Shown here: in pieces, positions 23,344 to 31,908 of the stretch | Layout: each line of letters opens with the position of its first letter | Numbering within the stretch: position 1 is the first letter of the stretch | IMG/VR virus record: IMGVR_UViG_3300010371_000081 | Span: 1 to 34,336 of that record | Strand: one strand, 5' to 3' | DNA: 34,336 nt | DNA from: a virus | The notes under the pieces: generated by a model | What the model saw: the letters and a program-made list of their open reading frames with translations, nothing else | Told to the model about the DNA's origin: nothing | Database searches by the model: none | Translations under genes and position numbers: made by a program

Positions 23344-23649
23344 TCATGCGAGCAGCACCTTCGTCTTGCCGCGGCCACCGCTCCGCACACCGTGAATGCG
23401 GTAGTCCACGTCGTCGACGGTGATCGTCAAGTTCTGCGCGAGGCCGTCGAGCACATCCTCCTGCACGGTCAACACCCGGCGCGTGACGATCGTGAGACCG
23501 CCCATCGCGTCGGGTTCCGGGAGATCATCCGAGGTGAGAAATCCCCGCGTACACTGGACCGGGGCCGACGACGACACGGCGAACTCCACCGACACCGTCA
23601 GGCTGGTGTCGGCGAAGATCGCCGCGAGGTCATCGGTCAGGACGCTCAT
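23344..23649 (-). CDS. Head-tail connector/stopper-like protein
   Basis: Product of 101 residues: MSVLTDDLAAIFADTSLTVS, then a beta-rich body (FAVSSSAPVQCTRGFLTSDD, GLTIVTRRVLTVQEDVLDGL, ITVDDVDYRIHGVRSGGRGKT). Small beta-barrel proteins of this size between capsid and tail terminator are typically head-tail stoppers (lambda gpFII / HK97 gp7-like). The xVDDVDYRI...G strand pair is typical of such folds. Starts 3 nt after the capsid stop codon region, same transcript. Assigned by size and position. Confidence 0.55.
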   Translation of the reverse strand: MSVLTDDLAAIFADTSLTVSVEFAVSSSAPVQCTRGFLTSDDLPEPDAMGGLTIVTRRVLTVQEDVLDGLAQNLTITVDDVDYRIHGVRSGGRGKTKVLLA

Positions 23650-23652
23650 CGA

Positions 23653-25899
23653 CTACAGGGCATCCTTGATCGTGGCGAATGCCGTCGGGTAGCGGTCCGC
23701 CACGTCGACGAAGTTCCACGAGGTGATCTCGATCATGTTCTGGTTCTTCTTCGAGTACGGATCGACGAGCGTCTCGAAGCCGGCGCCGAACATGCCGATC
23801 AGGATCTGATCGAACGCGCCGAAGATGACCGCGGAGCAGCCCGTGGCCGTGCCCTTCGTCAGGTTCGACGGCGCCTGGTTGGAGGCGATGGCGCGATAGC
23901 CGTTCACGATGCCGTCCATCTCGCCCGGCACGTTCTGCCAGATCGGAATGCCCGAGTTGGTGTTGCCGAGCACGCCCGACTTCTTCGCGACGCCCCGCTG
24001 CTTCGTGTTCGTGATGTACGAGAGCGAGCCGATGCCGTCGGCGTTCGCGTTGCCGATGGCGGACTCGAGGTCGATCCAGTTGCCCCAGGCCATCGTGCCA
24101 CCCTGCGGGCCGAGCGCCGCGGCCGTGCCGACGTTCGTGTCCTGCAGGAGGCCGAGCGGCTGGTTGGACGAGCCCAGGCCGTTCAGGCCCGCGAGATCGA
24201 TCGCGACCGCGATCACCGTGGCGAGGTCCGCCATGATGAGCTGGTCGAGGGCGTAGTTGCCCGACGCCGCCGAGAAGAGTGCCTGTCGCGACACGCTCGT
24301 CGACGACTGGATCGTCTTGAACGCGAGCGAGACCGACGTGGTGGTGAGATTGGACGCGGTGTTGTCCGAGCCCGGATTCTCACCGACCCAGTTCGCGGTC
24401 GCCGCCGTGAGCTGCTTCGGGAAGGTCACCGGACCGGTGAGGCCCGGGATGACCGTCGCGCCGGCGCGCATGACCGACGTCTTGTTCCGGAGCAGGGGGA
24501 TGAATTCTCCCGGCTGCGTGAACTTGAAGATGCCGCCGGTCGAGGCCGTGGCCGAATCGACGCCCGCGCGGAAATACTGATCGCCGGAGATCGAGAGCGG
24601 GACCATGACGCCGCCGTTCCGGGCATCGGGGCTCTTCTTCCGCGCCTCCTGCATGATCTCGCGCTCGAAGCCGAGGTCGATCGACCGGGCTTCGCGCTCG
24701 AGCTCGGGGCACGCGACGAGCAGCGCGCGGCTGAACGAGAAGCGCTTCCGCTCGTTGGCCGGCACCTCGACGCCGCTCGTGATCTGCGGACCGTCCTTGA
24801 TCCGCTTCTCGAGCACGGCGTTCACTTCCTTGAGCACGTCGTTCACGGATTTGCCGGAGCGCAGCCACTCGGCCGCACGCTCGGTCAATCCGTGCTGCGA
24901 CGCGATCGTGTTGATGTTCTCCGCGCGCGTCGCCTCGTCGGCGCGCGCGCGGTCGACGATCGCCGTGACCTGCGCGGCCGCCTGCGCTGCGTCCGCAGCA
25001 GACCGACCCGACGTCGTCTCGACGTTGGCGTTCTGGTCTGCGGTCGTGGTTCCGTTGGTTCCGTTCGAGGCCCCGCCCGGGGCCGTGCCATTGTCGGGCA
25101 TGGTGCGCTCCTCGGCCTTTCGGGCCTCAGTGGGTGATGTGGGTACTGCTGGTGCCGAGCGTTCGCCCTCGGCTGGCGTTTGCATTTGCGTCGTTGATCC
25201 GTCCGGCATCGTCACGAGATCGAGAAACCGTATGAGCGCCGCTTGTCCATCGGCACTCTTGGCGCGCCCGACACCGACGTCGTAGTCGGCAGGAACCGGA
25301 ACCGTCGACACCTCGAGCGGCATCCACGCGGTGTAGCGGCGGATCGGAATGCCGTCGGCGCCGCCCTTGGTCTGCGTGTATTGATCGCCGACGACGTAGC
25401 CGACCGAGACCTTCTTCCGGATGCCATCGCGCATGTCCTGCGCGATCTCCTGGCTCCGCTGGGCACGACTCATCCGCGCGTCGCCGCGAAGGACTTTCTT
25501 CTCGACGCGCACGTTCTCGACCAAGCCGTGCTGCTGATCGGCGTCGTAACTCCGGTGCGAGGCGATGAAGGGGAGCCCGTCGCGCGCATAATCCATGATC
25601 ACCGACTTGGGCGCGTGGTCGAGCACTTCCCAGTACCGCGGGTCCTCGGACGAGGACCACCAGTCATAGCGGAGCACCGGTGTTTCGCTCGAAATCGAGA
25701 GCGCGATTGGCGCGTTCGGGTCGCGCCCTTGGGCGCCGTCGACCTCGCCGTTGCCCCCGTCGCCTCCGTCACTCCCGCTCTCGTCATCGATTTCGGCGAC
25801 GCGGTAGTCGATCCGCGGCATCCCCTGCGGATACGCAGCGCGGAGCTTCGTGAGCTCGTCGGGCGTCGGCTTCTTGAAGGCGGGAGCAGGAGCCGTCAT
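23653..25899 (-). CDS. Prohead protease-major capsid protein fusion (HK97 fold)
   Basis: Product of 748 residues. Residues about 70-215 are an HK97-family prohead protease: SIS-SETPVLRYDWWSSSED, FIASHRSYDADQQHG (His115 as likely catalytic base) and RKKVSVGYVV (Ser165 as likely nucleophile). Residues 215-300 are a Pro/Thr/Gly/Asn linker, 300-425 a coiled-coil delta/scaffold segment, and about 430-748 the HK97-fold capsid protein (GEFIPLLRNKTSVMRAGATV, TFPKQLTAATANWVGENPG, FKTIQSSTSVSRQALF, NWIDLESAIGN, GFETLVDPYSKKNQ). Proteases are normally separate genes, so the fusion needs cleavage or the internal start at 25101 to give enough capsid. The start overlaps the portal stop (ATGA, 25896-25899). 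Confidence 0.9.
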   Translation of the reverse strand: MTAPAPAFKKPTPDELTKLRAAYPQGMPRIDYRVAEIDDESGSDGGDGGNGEVDGAQGRDPNAPIALSISSETPVLRYDWWSSSEDPRYWEVLDHAPKSVIMDYARDGLPFIASHRSYDADQQHGLVENVRVEKKVLRGDARMSRAQRSQEIAQDMRDGIRKKVSVGYVVGDQYTQTKGGADGIPIRRYTAWMPLEVSTVPVPADYDVGVGRAKSADGQAALIRFLDLVTMPDGSTTQMQTPAEGERSAPAVPTSPTEARKAEERTMPDNGTAPGGASNGTNGTTTADQNANVETTSGRSAADAAQAAAQVTAIVDRARADEATRAENINTIASQHGLTERAAEWLRSGKSVNDVLKEVNAVLEKRIKDGPQITSGVEVPANERKRFSFSRALLVACPELEREARSIDLGFEREIMQEARKKSPDARNGGVMVPLSISGDQYFRAGVDSATASTGGIFKFTQPGEFIPLLRNKTSVMRAGATVIPGLTGPVTFPKQLTAATANWVGENPGSDNTASNLTTTSVSLAFKTIQSSTSVSRQALFSAASGNYALDQLIMADLATVIAVAIDLAGLNGLGSSNQPLGLLQDTNVGTAAALGPQGGTMAWGNWIDLESAIGNANADGIGSLSYITNTKQRGVAKKSGVLGNTNSGIPIWQNVPGEMDGIVNGYRAIASNQAPSNLTKGTATGCSAVIFGAFDQILIGMFGAGFETLVDPYSKKNQNMIEITSWNFVDVADRYPTAFATIKDAL
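25099..25113 (-). promoter_or_regulatory. Internal Shine-Dalgarno and ATG inside the protease-capsid fusion
   Basis: In the linker after the protease domain, GAGGAG (25113-25108) lies 6 nt before an in-frame ATG (25101, Met267, followed by PDNGTAPGG). This is as strong a ribosome site as any in the window and would yield a separate 482-residue scaffold-capsid product. Confidence 0.65.
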
Positions 25900-27542
25900 G
25901 AGACTTTCCTCACTGGGATCGCTGAACGCTGGGGCAGCGGATGAATCGGCAGTGCGCGCGCGAACGACTTGCTCGACGCGTCGGCGGCACCGCTCCCGTC
26001 GCCTGCGGCATCCGGCGCGGTCTGATCAGTGCCCCCGGGATCGGTTTCGCCGGTCGGGCGATCGGTGATCGTCGTGGCGAGCGTCGATGGCACGTTGTAT
26101 TGCTGAAGGAGGCGAATCTCTTCCGCCCGCTCTTCGATGATCTCCTCGAAATCGACGCCCCGCTCGGCGCACATGCGCGTCAACGAGTGCACGCCGGCCG
26201 CGACCTCGATCAGCTCGCCCTGCACGTCCTTGAGCGGATCGATCCAGTCGAAGCCGCGCGGCTGGAAGAGCACGCGCGTCCACCGGTTCACGTCGAAATC
26301 CGTGATGCCCGAGATGCGCTGATTGAGCAGCGCCATCTTGAGCCAGCGGCGGTAGATGCGGTCGAGCACGTGCACGACGATGAACTGTTGCCACCGGCGC
26401 CAGTGATCGCGCTCGTCCAACATCCCCACGCGGAGCGAGCCGTAGTTCGCTTGGCTCAGGTCGCCGGTCAGCGTGCCGTACGAGACCGCGTAGCCCATCG
26501 CGGCATATTGCGCGAGCTTCGTCGTGAAGGACGGAAACGCCGCCGTCGGATGTTGCGGGTCCCAGAGTTGGAGATGGCCCTTGCCGCGGAGATCCATCAG
26601 CGTCCCCGGGTCGGCTTCGGCCGGGATGTCGGGCGACTCGTTGACCGCGGACGGGTCGACGTTCGGCGCCGGGCCGTCGCCGTTCGGCAGATCCTCGATC
26701 GTGCCCATCTTCGCTGACGCGATGCGCGCGGCCACGAGCTCGGCTTCGATGTAGCCGTCGAGCATCTTGATCGTGGTCATGATCGCGGCTGCGTGCGGAA
26801 TGCCCCGCGACTGCTTTGCGCGCTTCGGGATGAAGGCGTGAATGATCTGCTCGGCCGGGATGCATACGCGCTTCCGGTCGATCGCGCCGTCGTTCGGGTG
26901 ACGCGTCCAGAGGTGATAGGCCGCCGGCGCGCCGAAGCGGTCGAACTCGACGCCCTGATGGATCATCGGGAGCGCGTTCGCGCCATCGCCCGATGCTTCC
27001 CGGTTGAGCGTCTCGTCCAGGAGGTCCGGGTCGAGCAACTCGAGCATGAAGCCGTACGGGCCGAACGCCGGCCCTTCCCAGAGGCGAATCAGAATTTCGC
27101 CATCCGTCGCCCACTCCGCCGTCGCGAGATTCAAGCACTCGGTGAGCGAGAGCTTTTTCGTGACGTCGCAATTCTCGGGGCGCGACCAGTCGAGCCACGC
27201 CGTTTCGATCCCCGCATTGGCGCCGCGGTGGAGATCGGTGCCGTCCTTGAGCTTGTTCTTCGCTTTCAGGCGAATCCCGGTCGGACCGATCACCTTCTCC
27301 GCGACCAACGTCGAGTACTTGGCACCGAACGGCGAATTGCGATCGAGCTCGCGTGCGCGATTCCGGAGCGTGCGCAGTTCGTAGCGGGTCTCCTGATCCG
27401 CCGAGCGCGAGGCCGCCATGACCCAGTCGGAGGTCAGGCGGTTGAAGAGCGAGCCCGCGAACGCGTTCCGCTGCGCACGCGCCGGCGTCCGGGGCGCAAT
27501 CGCGCGCGCCAGCGCCGAGCGGAACTTCGCGATCGCACCCAC
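25896..27542 (-). CDS. Portal protein, lambda gpB family
   Basis: Product of 548 residues from a GTG that shares a base with the previous stop (TAGTG). N-terminal basic helix, then DQETRYELRTLRNRARELDR-N and YSTLVAEKVIGPTGIRLKAK, ATAEWATDGEILIRLWEGP, and IPAEQIIHAFIPKRAKQSRG: the pattern of lambda-family portals (Phage_portal_2). Twelve copies form the channel at the capsid vertex for DNA entry and tail attachment. The C-terminus is Pro/Thr/Gly-rich. Overlaps the protease-capsid start by 4 nt. Confidence 0.9.
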   Translation of the reverse strand: MGAIAKFRSALARAIAPRTPARAQRNAFAGSLFNRLTSDWVMAASRSADQETRYELRTLRNRARELDRNSPFGAKYSTLVAEKVIGPTGIRLKAKNKLKDGTDLHRGANAGIETAWLDWSRPENCDVTKKLSLTECLNLATAEWATDGEILIRLWEGPAFGPYGFMLELLDPDLLDETLNREASGDGANALPMIHQGVEFDRFGAPAAYHLWTRHPNDGAIDRKRVCIPAEQIIHAFIPKRAKQSRGIPHAAAIMTTIKMLDGYIEAELVAARIASAKMGTIEDLPNGDGPAPNVDPSAVNESPDIPAEADPGTLMDLRGKGHLQLWDPQHPTAAFPSFTTKLAQYAAMGYAVSYGTLTGDLSQANYGSLRVGMLDERDHWRRWQQFIVVHVLDRIYRRWLKMALLNQRISGITDFDVNRWTRVLFQPRGFDWIDPLKDVQGELIEVAAGVHSLTRMCAERGVDFEEIIEERAEEIRLLQQYNVPSTLATTITDRPTGETDPGGTDQTAPDAAGDGSGAADASSKSFARALPIHPLPQRSAIPVRKVS

Positions 27543-28144
27543 TAGAACGCCCCCGGGAAGCGATGCCGCATACTGGGGATCGTGCCGGATGGGCCGAACG
27601 CGAACTCGACACTCCCGATTGGCCGGCGTGCGTTGATGATCGCCGAGACCTCGGCCGCGTACTTATTCCGAAGCCGCTCAAGCTCTTCGAGCGACGCCTT
27701 CCGCGTCGCCGTCCCGTCGACCGTGTACTCTTCGATCACCTGCTGCCCGGTCACACGTGCATCGATCGCCGCTTCGATGGCGGCGAGCGTGCGGAACGCG
27801 CGCGGCTGATCTGCGAATCCGGCCGAGAGGTCCGGCGCCAGCGAGACCGTGATCTGCTCGAGCGTGACCCGCCGCCCGGTGCCGTCCGATGCCCAGACGG
27901 TGAGCTGATAATGGCCGCTCGGCAGCTTCGACGTCCCGGCGTTGCCGACGAAGTAGACGTGGAAGTCGGAGCCTTCCGCGGCGCACGACGTCGCTGCCAT
28001 GACGGCGTTGTCCGCGCCCGTGAGACGCGCGGAGCCCGTCCAGCCAGAATAGGCGGACGGGATCGCGACGAGGAATTCGATGGAATCCCCGGCGACGACG
28101 TGGCGCGGCGCTCGATGTGTGAGCGGAGGAACGGAGACCGTCAC
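27542..28144 (-). CDS. Connector with Ig-like N-domain and gpW-like C-domain
   Basis: About 200 residues from a GTG at 28144; a GTG at 28168 is also in frame but lies inside the repeat-bearing intergenic region, and neither has a Shine-Dalgarno. Residues 1-105 form a beta-sandwich (DSIEFLVAIPSAYSGWTGSA, HYQLTVWASDGTGRRVTLEQ) similar in style to BppU/Ig-like phage domains. The C-terminal 75 residues (LAAIEAAIDARVTGQQVIEEYTV...SLEELERLRNKYAAEVSAI) resemble the gpW head-completion fold. Its place between terminase and portal is exactly that of gpW in lambda. The N-terminal Ig-like extension is unusual for gpW. Confidence 0.6.
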   Translation of the reverse strand: MTVSVPPLTHRAPRHVVAGDSIEFLVAIPSAYSGWTGSARLTGADNAVMAATSCAAEGSDFHVYFVGNAGTSKLPSGHYQLTVWASDGTGRRVTLEQITVSLAPDLSAGFADQPRAFRTLAAIEAAIDARVTGQQVIEEYTVDGTATRKASLEELERLRNKYAAEVSAIINARRPIGSVEFAFGPSGTIPSMRHRFPGAF

Positions 28145-28183
28145 GCATGGCAGGATAGGACGCCGCACGCCAGGGTGCGCGCC

Positions 28184-28209
28184 GATCGCTTCCGTTTTCT
28201 AAAGCGCAG
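28184..28209 (-). repeat. 26-bp intergenic repeat, copy B
   Basis: Identical to 12246-12271 over 26 bp. Lies between the winged-helix gene stop (28232) and the gpW-like gene start. Contains CGCTT-N10-AAGCG. A caggataggacg block (28151-28162) sits 21 bp to its left. Directly to its right, on the minus strand, GGCTGTAGC is repeated twice in tandem (28231-28214), just after the winged-helix stop. Confidence 0.8.
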
Positions 28210-28231
28210 CGCCGCTACAGCCGCTACAGCC

Positions 28232-28597
28232 TTATCCCGTGCCCGTCGACGTCGTCGGGAGCGGCATGGTGGCGAGTTCGCGGAGTTGCCGCGGCTCGCG
28301 CGCCGGGTTCGAGTGCACGAGGCGGTAAGAGAAACGATCCGACTTTCCGATCCGCTCCCGCTCGCGCTCGACATATCCGAGTTCAATCAATCGTCGCAGC
28401 GAAATCGACGCATTCGTCTGTGAGATGCGGAGCGCGTACTCGATCTCGACGAGCTTGACCGTCCGATATTGGACCGTATCGAGCACATGAAACAGCCACG
28501 TGTACAATTCCCGCGGATTACCGCGGAGCGCGACGTCCTGCATCGCAGTGACGGCGGCGGGGAGCACCGGCAGCATCGACGACGTCGGATCGCTCAT
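28232..28597 (-). CDS. Winged-helix DNA-binding protein
   Basis: Product of 121 residues from an ATG at 28597 (GGAGG 11 nt upstream); an in-frame GTG at 28615 overlaps the terminase gene. Residues about 38-95 form a winged-helix: TVKLVEIEYALRISQTNASI (helix 2, turn, recognition helix SISLRRLIELGYVERER) followed by a basic wing (RERERIGKSDRFSYRLV). This is the MarR/ArsR-like style of small transcription regulators. The N-terminal helix (ELYTWLFHVLDTVQYR) probably dimerises. Placed between the large terminase gene and head-tail genes, next to a copy of the 26-bp repeat: a candidate late-gene regulator, or alternatively a packaging accessory. Confidence 0.7.
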   Translation of the reverse strand: MSDPTSSMLPVLPAAVTAMQDVALRGNPRELYTWLFHVLDTVQYRTVKLVEIEYALRISQTNASISLRRLIELGYVERERERIGKSDRFSYRLVHSNPAREPRQLRELATMPLPTTSTGTG

Positions 28598-28602
28598 CGG
28601 TG

Positions 28603-30627
28603 TCAGCGCCTCCACGAGTTGATATATCCGCCAGGCGGACGGCGGGGAGGACGTGCGGCTTGCGCTGTTTGGCGCGGCGTCGGCACGGCGGGGCCTGCGG
28701 CCGGCGCCGCCTCAACGCCGCCGTCGACGGGGGGCGCCGGCGTCGCGCCGGACGCGGCCCGCTGTTTCTCGCCCTCGGCCCGCGCCCGTGCAACCCACGT
28801 CGACAGCTGGTCGTAGACGCCCGCGCCGAGCAGGTGCAGCATGTGGAGATTGCCGACCTCGAGATCGATCGCCTCGTTGCGCGCGCCTTTTGGAGACACC
28901 TCGTAGACGCGGTACGGCACGCCGTGCGAGTAGTAGAGAACGGCCTTCTCGCGCCCGAATTGCGCGAGATATTCGTCGTCGCATCCTCCGTCGGGGAACG
29001 GCTTCGGGAAATGGAGGAAGCCGGGCGGGCAGGAGCGATCGGCCGCGCGCTCGAGCTTGAGCCGCGGGAAGATGATGTCCTTGGCCGTGTCCGCACCGAT
29101 GGGGAAGACGCGCACGCCGTACTTGTTTCGCTTGGACGGCCGACCCGCGATAATCGGTCGGCCGCGAACCGAGGATCCCTTCGTCGCGTACACGGGGCAG
29201 ATCGCGCGCTTCTGTCGCGGCGCCACGAATCGGTAGACGGGGTGCACGTTCTCGCCGTCGCCCGAGTCGATGCCACAGACCGTGATGTGGAGCGCGGAGC
29301 CCGATTCGTGCGCATACGGCTTGAGCAGCAGGGGATCGAGCCGCTCCCACACGTCCGGCAGCGCGGTGCTCCCGCGGATCCGGTGATGCGCGATGAGCCA
29401 GGATTCCTGACCGGCGCCCCATCCCCTGACGAGGAGTTCCAGCCAGTCGCGTTGCACGTCCACGAACGCCGTGAGGACGCCAACGCCGGCAGGGACTTCG
29501 GCCGCATACACTTCGCGGCGCGCGCCGATGGCGTCCGTATCGATCGATTCGCCATCCGTCTCCCACGTCTCACCGAGCGCCGTGTTGACGAACGTGCGAA
29601 GCTGCTCGGGGCTCTTCTTGGCCTCGAGGAATTCGGTGATGAGATATTCCCAACTCACCCATGGGGAGTAGAGCGCGTTCAAGTGGAAGCTCGCCGTCTT
29701 GAACGTCGCCGACTCCGCAACCCAATCGGCCAGTCCGCCCATCGCGCGATCGCGGAGCATGTTGGGCTTGTGCGTCTCGGCGATGCAGGCCCCGCATTTT
29801 TCGCACACGTACTCGGCGTTGTCGAAATCGAGGTTTGCCCACCGTAGCGATTGCAGCGCTTCGCAGTGCGGACAGGGGACGCGATACCGCCGCCGGTCGC
29901 CGCCGTTGAAGGCCGTCTCGATCCGCGACACGCCCTTCACGGTCGGTGTTGAAAAGAGACCTTCCTTCCTATTCCAGAAATTGAGCGTGCGCTTCTTCGC
30001 GAGCGACACCGGGTCGCCTTCCTCGCCGGCTGAGGGCGGGAAACGGTCGACCTCGTCGTCGAGGACCACGCGGATCGGCCGCGATGCGAGGCCCGCGGCG
30101 GAATTGGCGCCCGCCATCGTGATCTGGCCGCCGGGGAACTGCTTGTGAAGGATCGTGTCGTCGCCGTCGCGGCGCCCCGTGTCGGGCAGGAGCGCGGCGA
30201 ACCGCGAAGAGGCGCGGAGCATTTCACGCAGGCGATCTTTCGAGAAGGCGCGCGCCATCTCGATCGTCGGCTGCAGCACCAGGATCGGCGCCGGGTCCTG
30301 ATCGATGAAGTAGCCGATCACGTTGAGCACGATCTCGGTCTTGCCGACCTGTGCGCTCGACATCACGACTACCCGCTCGATGGACGGATCACAAAACGCG
30401 TCCATGATGCCGCGCTGATACGGCGCACGGTCGGTGCGCCACCGGCCCGGCTCGGCCGAGGCAATGCTCGTGAGCGCGCGAAACTCGTCTGCCCATTCTG
30501 ACACCGTGTACTTGGGCGGCGGCGTGAAGATCGACCCGCGAAGCGCGCGCTCGCGCTGGATCGCGACGTGGTATCCGCAGAGCTGGTGGACGGCGTGCGC
30601 GCCAGGTACGTCGGTCGCCGCGATCAT
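28603..30627 (-). CDS. Terminase large subunit, lambda gpA family
   Basis: Product of 674 residues. ATPase: Walker A SSAQVGKTE (90-98) with Lys96, Walker B VVLDDE (187-192), Q-motif-like PYQRGIMD upstream. A zinc ribbon (Cys252, 255, 276, 279) follows, and the nuclease part contains DVQRDW (Asp390) and CGIDSGDG. This layout matches the gpA family (PF05876), which cuts at cos and drives DNA into the prohead. The C-terminal tail (APPVDGGVEAAPAAGPA...) is Pro/Ala-rich and disordered. The start overlaps the small subunit stop (ATGA, 30624-30627), so the holoenzyme is made from one transcript. Confidence 0.95.
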   Translation of the reverse strand: MIAATDVPGAHAVHQLCGYHVAIQRERALRGSIFTPPPKYTVSEWADEFRALTSIASAEPGRWRTDRAPYQRGIMDAFCDPSIERVVVMSSAQVGKTEIVLNVIGYFIDQDPAPILVLQPTIEMARAFSKDRLREMLRASSRFAALLPDTGRRDGDDTILHKQFPGGQITMAGANSAAGLASRPIRVVLDDEVDRFPPSAGEEGDPVSLAKKRTLNFWNRKEGLFSTPTVKGVSRIETAFNGGDRRRYRVPCPHCEALQSLRWANLDFDNAEYVCEKCGACIAETHKPNMLRDRAMGGLADWVAESATFKTASFHLNALYSPWVSWEYLITEFLEAKKSPEQLRTFVNTALGETWETDGESIDTDAIGARREVYAAEVPAGVGVLTAFVDVQRDWLELLVRGWGAGQESWLIAHHRIRGSTALPDVWERLDPLLLKPYAHESGSALHITVCGIDSGDGENVHPVYRFVAPRQKRAICPVYATKGSSVRGRPIIAGRPSKRNKYGVRVFPIGADTAKDIIFPRLKLERAADRSCPPGFLHFPKPFPDGGCDDEYLAQFGREKAVLYYSHGVPYRVYEVSPKGARNEAIDLEVGNLHMLHLLGAGVYDQLSTWVARARAEGEKQRAASGATPAPPVDGGVEAAPAAGPAVPTPRQTAQAARPPRRPPGGYINSWRR

Positions 30628-31148
30628 TCGCCGTCGTCCGGCACGTCTTCCGAGTCGGCCGACGCCGGCACGTCATCGGCCCGCCGGAGTTCATCGAGCA
30701 CTTCGATGACAAGGGGCTCGATCCGCGCCTGCGCTTCCGGAATGGTCGGCGCGCCGAACGCGGCGGCCGCCACCCGCGGCGCCAGGTTCTGCAAACGCGC
30801 GCGCGCGCGGGAGAACGCTTCGCCGGTAATTTTGGCGAAATCCGACACCGTCATCAGCTCGCCGCGCTTCTCCGAGAGCTCGAGCTCCGCGAGCTCCGCC
30901 TCGGCCGCCATTTTTCGCTGCTTCGCCTCGTCCAAGTCCTTCGGCGCCGCTTGGCGTCGGCCCTTGTCGACGAGATAGTCGTGATACCACACGCGACCCG
31001 CCGGCATCGGGATCGCGATCTTCCGCGACGACTGCTTTTCGTGCGGCATGCCCTGTTGAAACAGGCGCTCGAGCTGCGATTCGGAGACGCCGTAGGTCTC
31101 CGCGAAGTGGCGCTTGCTGATACTCGTCGTAGCGTTGCGGACGCTCAT
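30624..31148 (-). CDS. Terminase small subunit, Nu1-like
   Basis: Product of 174 residues from an ATG at 31148; the longer frame upstream is not natural sequence. An N-terminal winged-helix type motif (SISKRHFAETYGVSESQLER, then LFQQGMPHEKQ and RVWYHDYL) binds DNA, as in lambda gpNu1, which recognises cos. A long charged coiled coil (LDEAKQRKMAAEAELAELEL) and a C-terminal helical part (VIEVLDELRRADD) for the large subunit follow. Directly overlaps the large subunit gene. Confidence 0.85.
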   Translation of the reverse strand: MSVRNATTSISKRHFAETYGVSESQLERLFQQGMPHEKQSSRKIAIPMPAGRVWYHDYLVDKGRRQAAPKDLDEAKQRKMAAEAELAELELSEKRGELMTVSDFAKITGEAFSRARARLQNLAPRVAAAAFGAPTIPEAQARIEPLVIEVLDELRRADDVPASADSEDVPDDGE

Positions 31149-31155
31149 CGGCACG

Positions 31156-31908
31156 TCACGGAATCGCGACCTCGACAAAAACCTCGGGCTCCGGCAGGTC
31201 AGCACGTTCCCGCGGCAGCCCGAGCAGATTGAGCGAGATCGTATTCGGGAAGAGTGGCCCCATCGGTGGACGGTGCCACCACACCCGATAGTCGTGGCGT
31301 TTGAACCACCCAAGTTCTGCCGGCACGTTCTGCTCGCGATCGGCTTCTGCCGATATCACGGGGCGACACCGAGCGACGGTCTGTTCCGCACCGAGCAACA
31401 CGTCGAGCTCATAGCCTTCGACGTCGATCTTGATGAAGTCGACGCGCGGGAGGTTGAGATCATCGATCGGCATCGACCGAACCGTTTCACACGGCGCGTC
31501 GTGTGGTACAGCCCTGAGATCGAGTGCGCCGAAGTTGTTCGGATGGCCGTAGTCCATCTCGGGGACGCGGACCGTGCCGGGCTCACGACTGGCGGCGCGG
31601 TGGAACGGCACGACGTTCCGCGCGCCACAGAGCTCGAGCGAGCCGCACAGCATTTGGAAGAGATGGCGCTGCGGCTCGAAGGCATAGACGCGCCCGGCAT
31701 AGCCGACGAGGGATGCCAGCGCGAGCGTGTGACCGCCGACGTTGGCGCCGACGTCGAGCGCCACGCTCCCATCACCGAGATACGGCACCCACGTCGCGAA
31801 TTCCGCCTCGCTGAATCGCCCATGGTGGATGAGCTGTGGCGTGACGTACCGATCGAACGGGGGCAGGAGCATCGTCCCGTAGCGCGTCTGTGCGAGGATC
31901 GCTGTCAT
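31156..31908 (-). CDS. FkbM family methyltransferase
   Basis: Product of 250 residues, class I SAM-dependent fold. Motif I VALDVGANVGGHTLALA (Asp52 to Asn56), motif with FEPQRH, and the FkbM hallmark FIKIDVEGYELDVL (158-171). FkbM enzymes O-methylate sugars and related hydroxyls. It overlaps the upstream glycosyltransferase by 4 nt and ends 7 nt before the small terminase start, so it is expressed with the packaging genes. Likely methylates the sugar attached by its partner. Substrate unknown; it may decorate virion or host glycan. Confidence 0.85.
   Translation of the reverse strand: MTAILAQTRYGTMLLPPFDRYVTPQLIHHGRFSEAEFATWVPYLGDGSVALDVGANVGGHTLALASLVGYAGRVYAFEPQRHLFQMLCGSLELCGARNVVPFHRAASREPGTVRVPEMDYGHPNNFGALDLRAVPHDAPCETVRSMPIDDLNLPRVDFIKIDVEGYELDVLLGAEQTVARCRPVISAEADREQNVPAELGWFKRHDYRVWWHRPPMGPLFPNTISLNLLGLPRERADLPEPEVFVEVAIP

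Noticed and set aside
23167-25137. A 656-codon plus-strand frame opposite the capsid gene
   Set aside because: Arg/Asp/Gly-rich antisense shadow of the protease-capsid fusion, whose HK97 features are clear.
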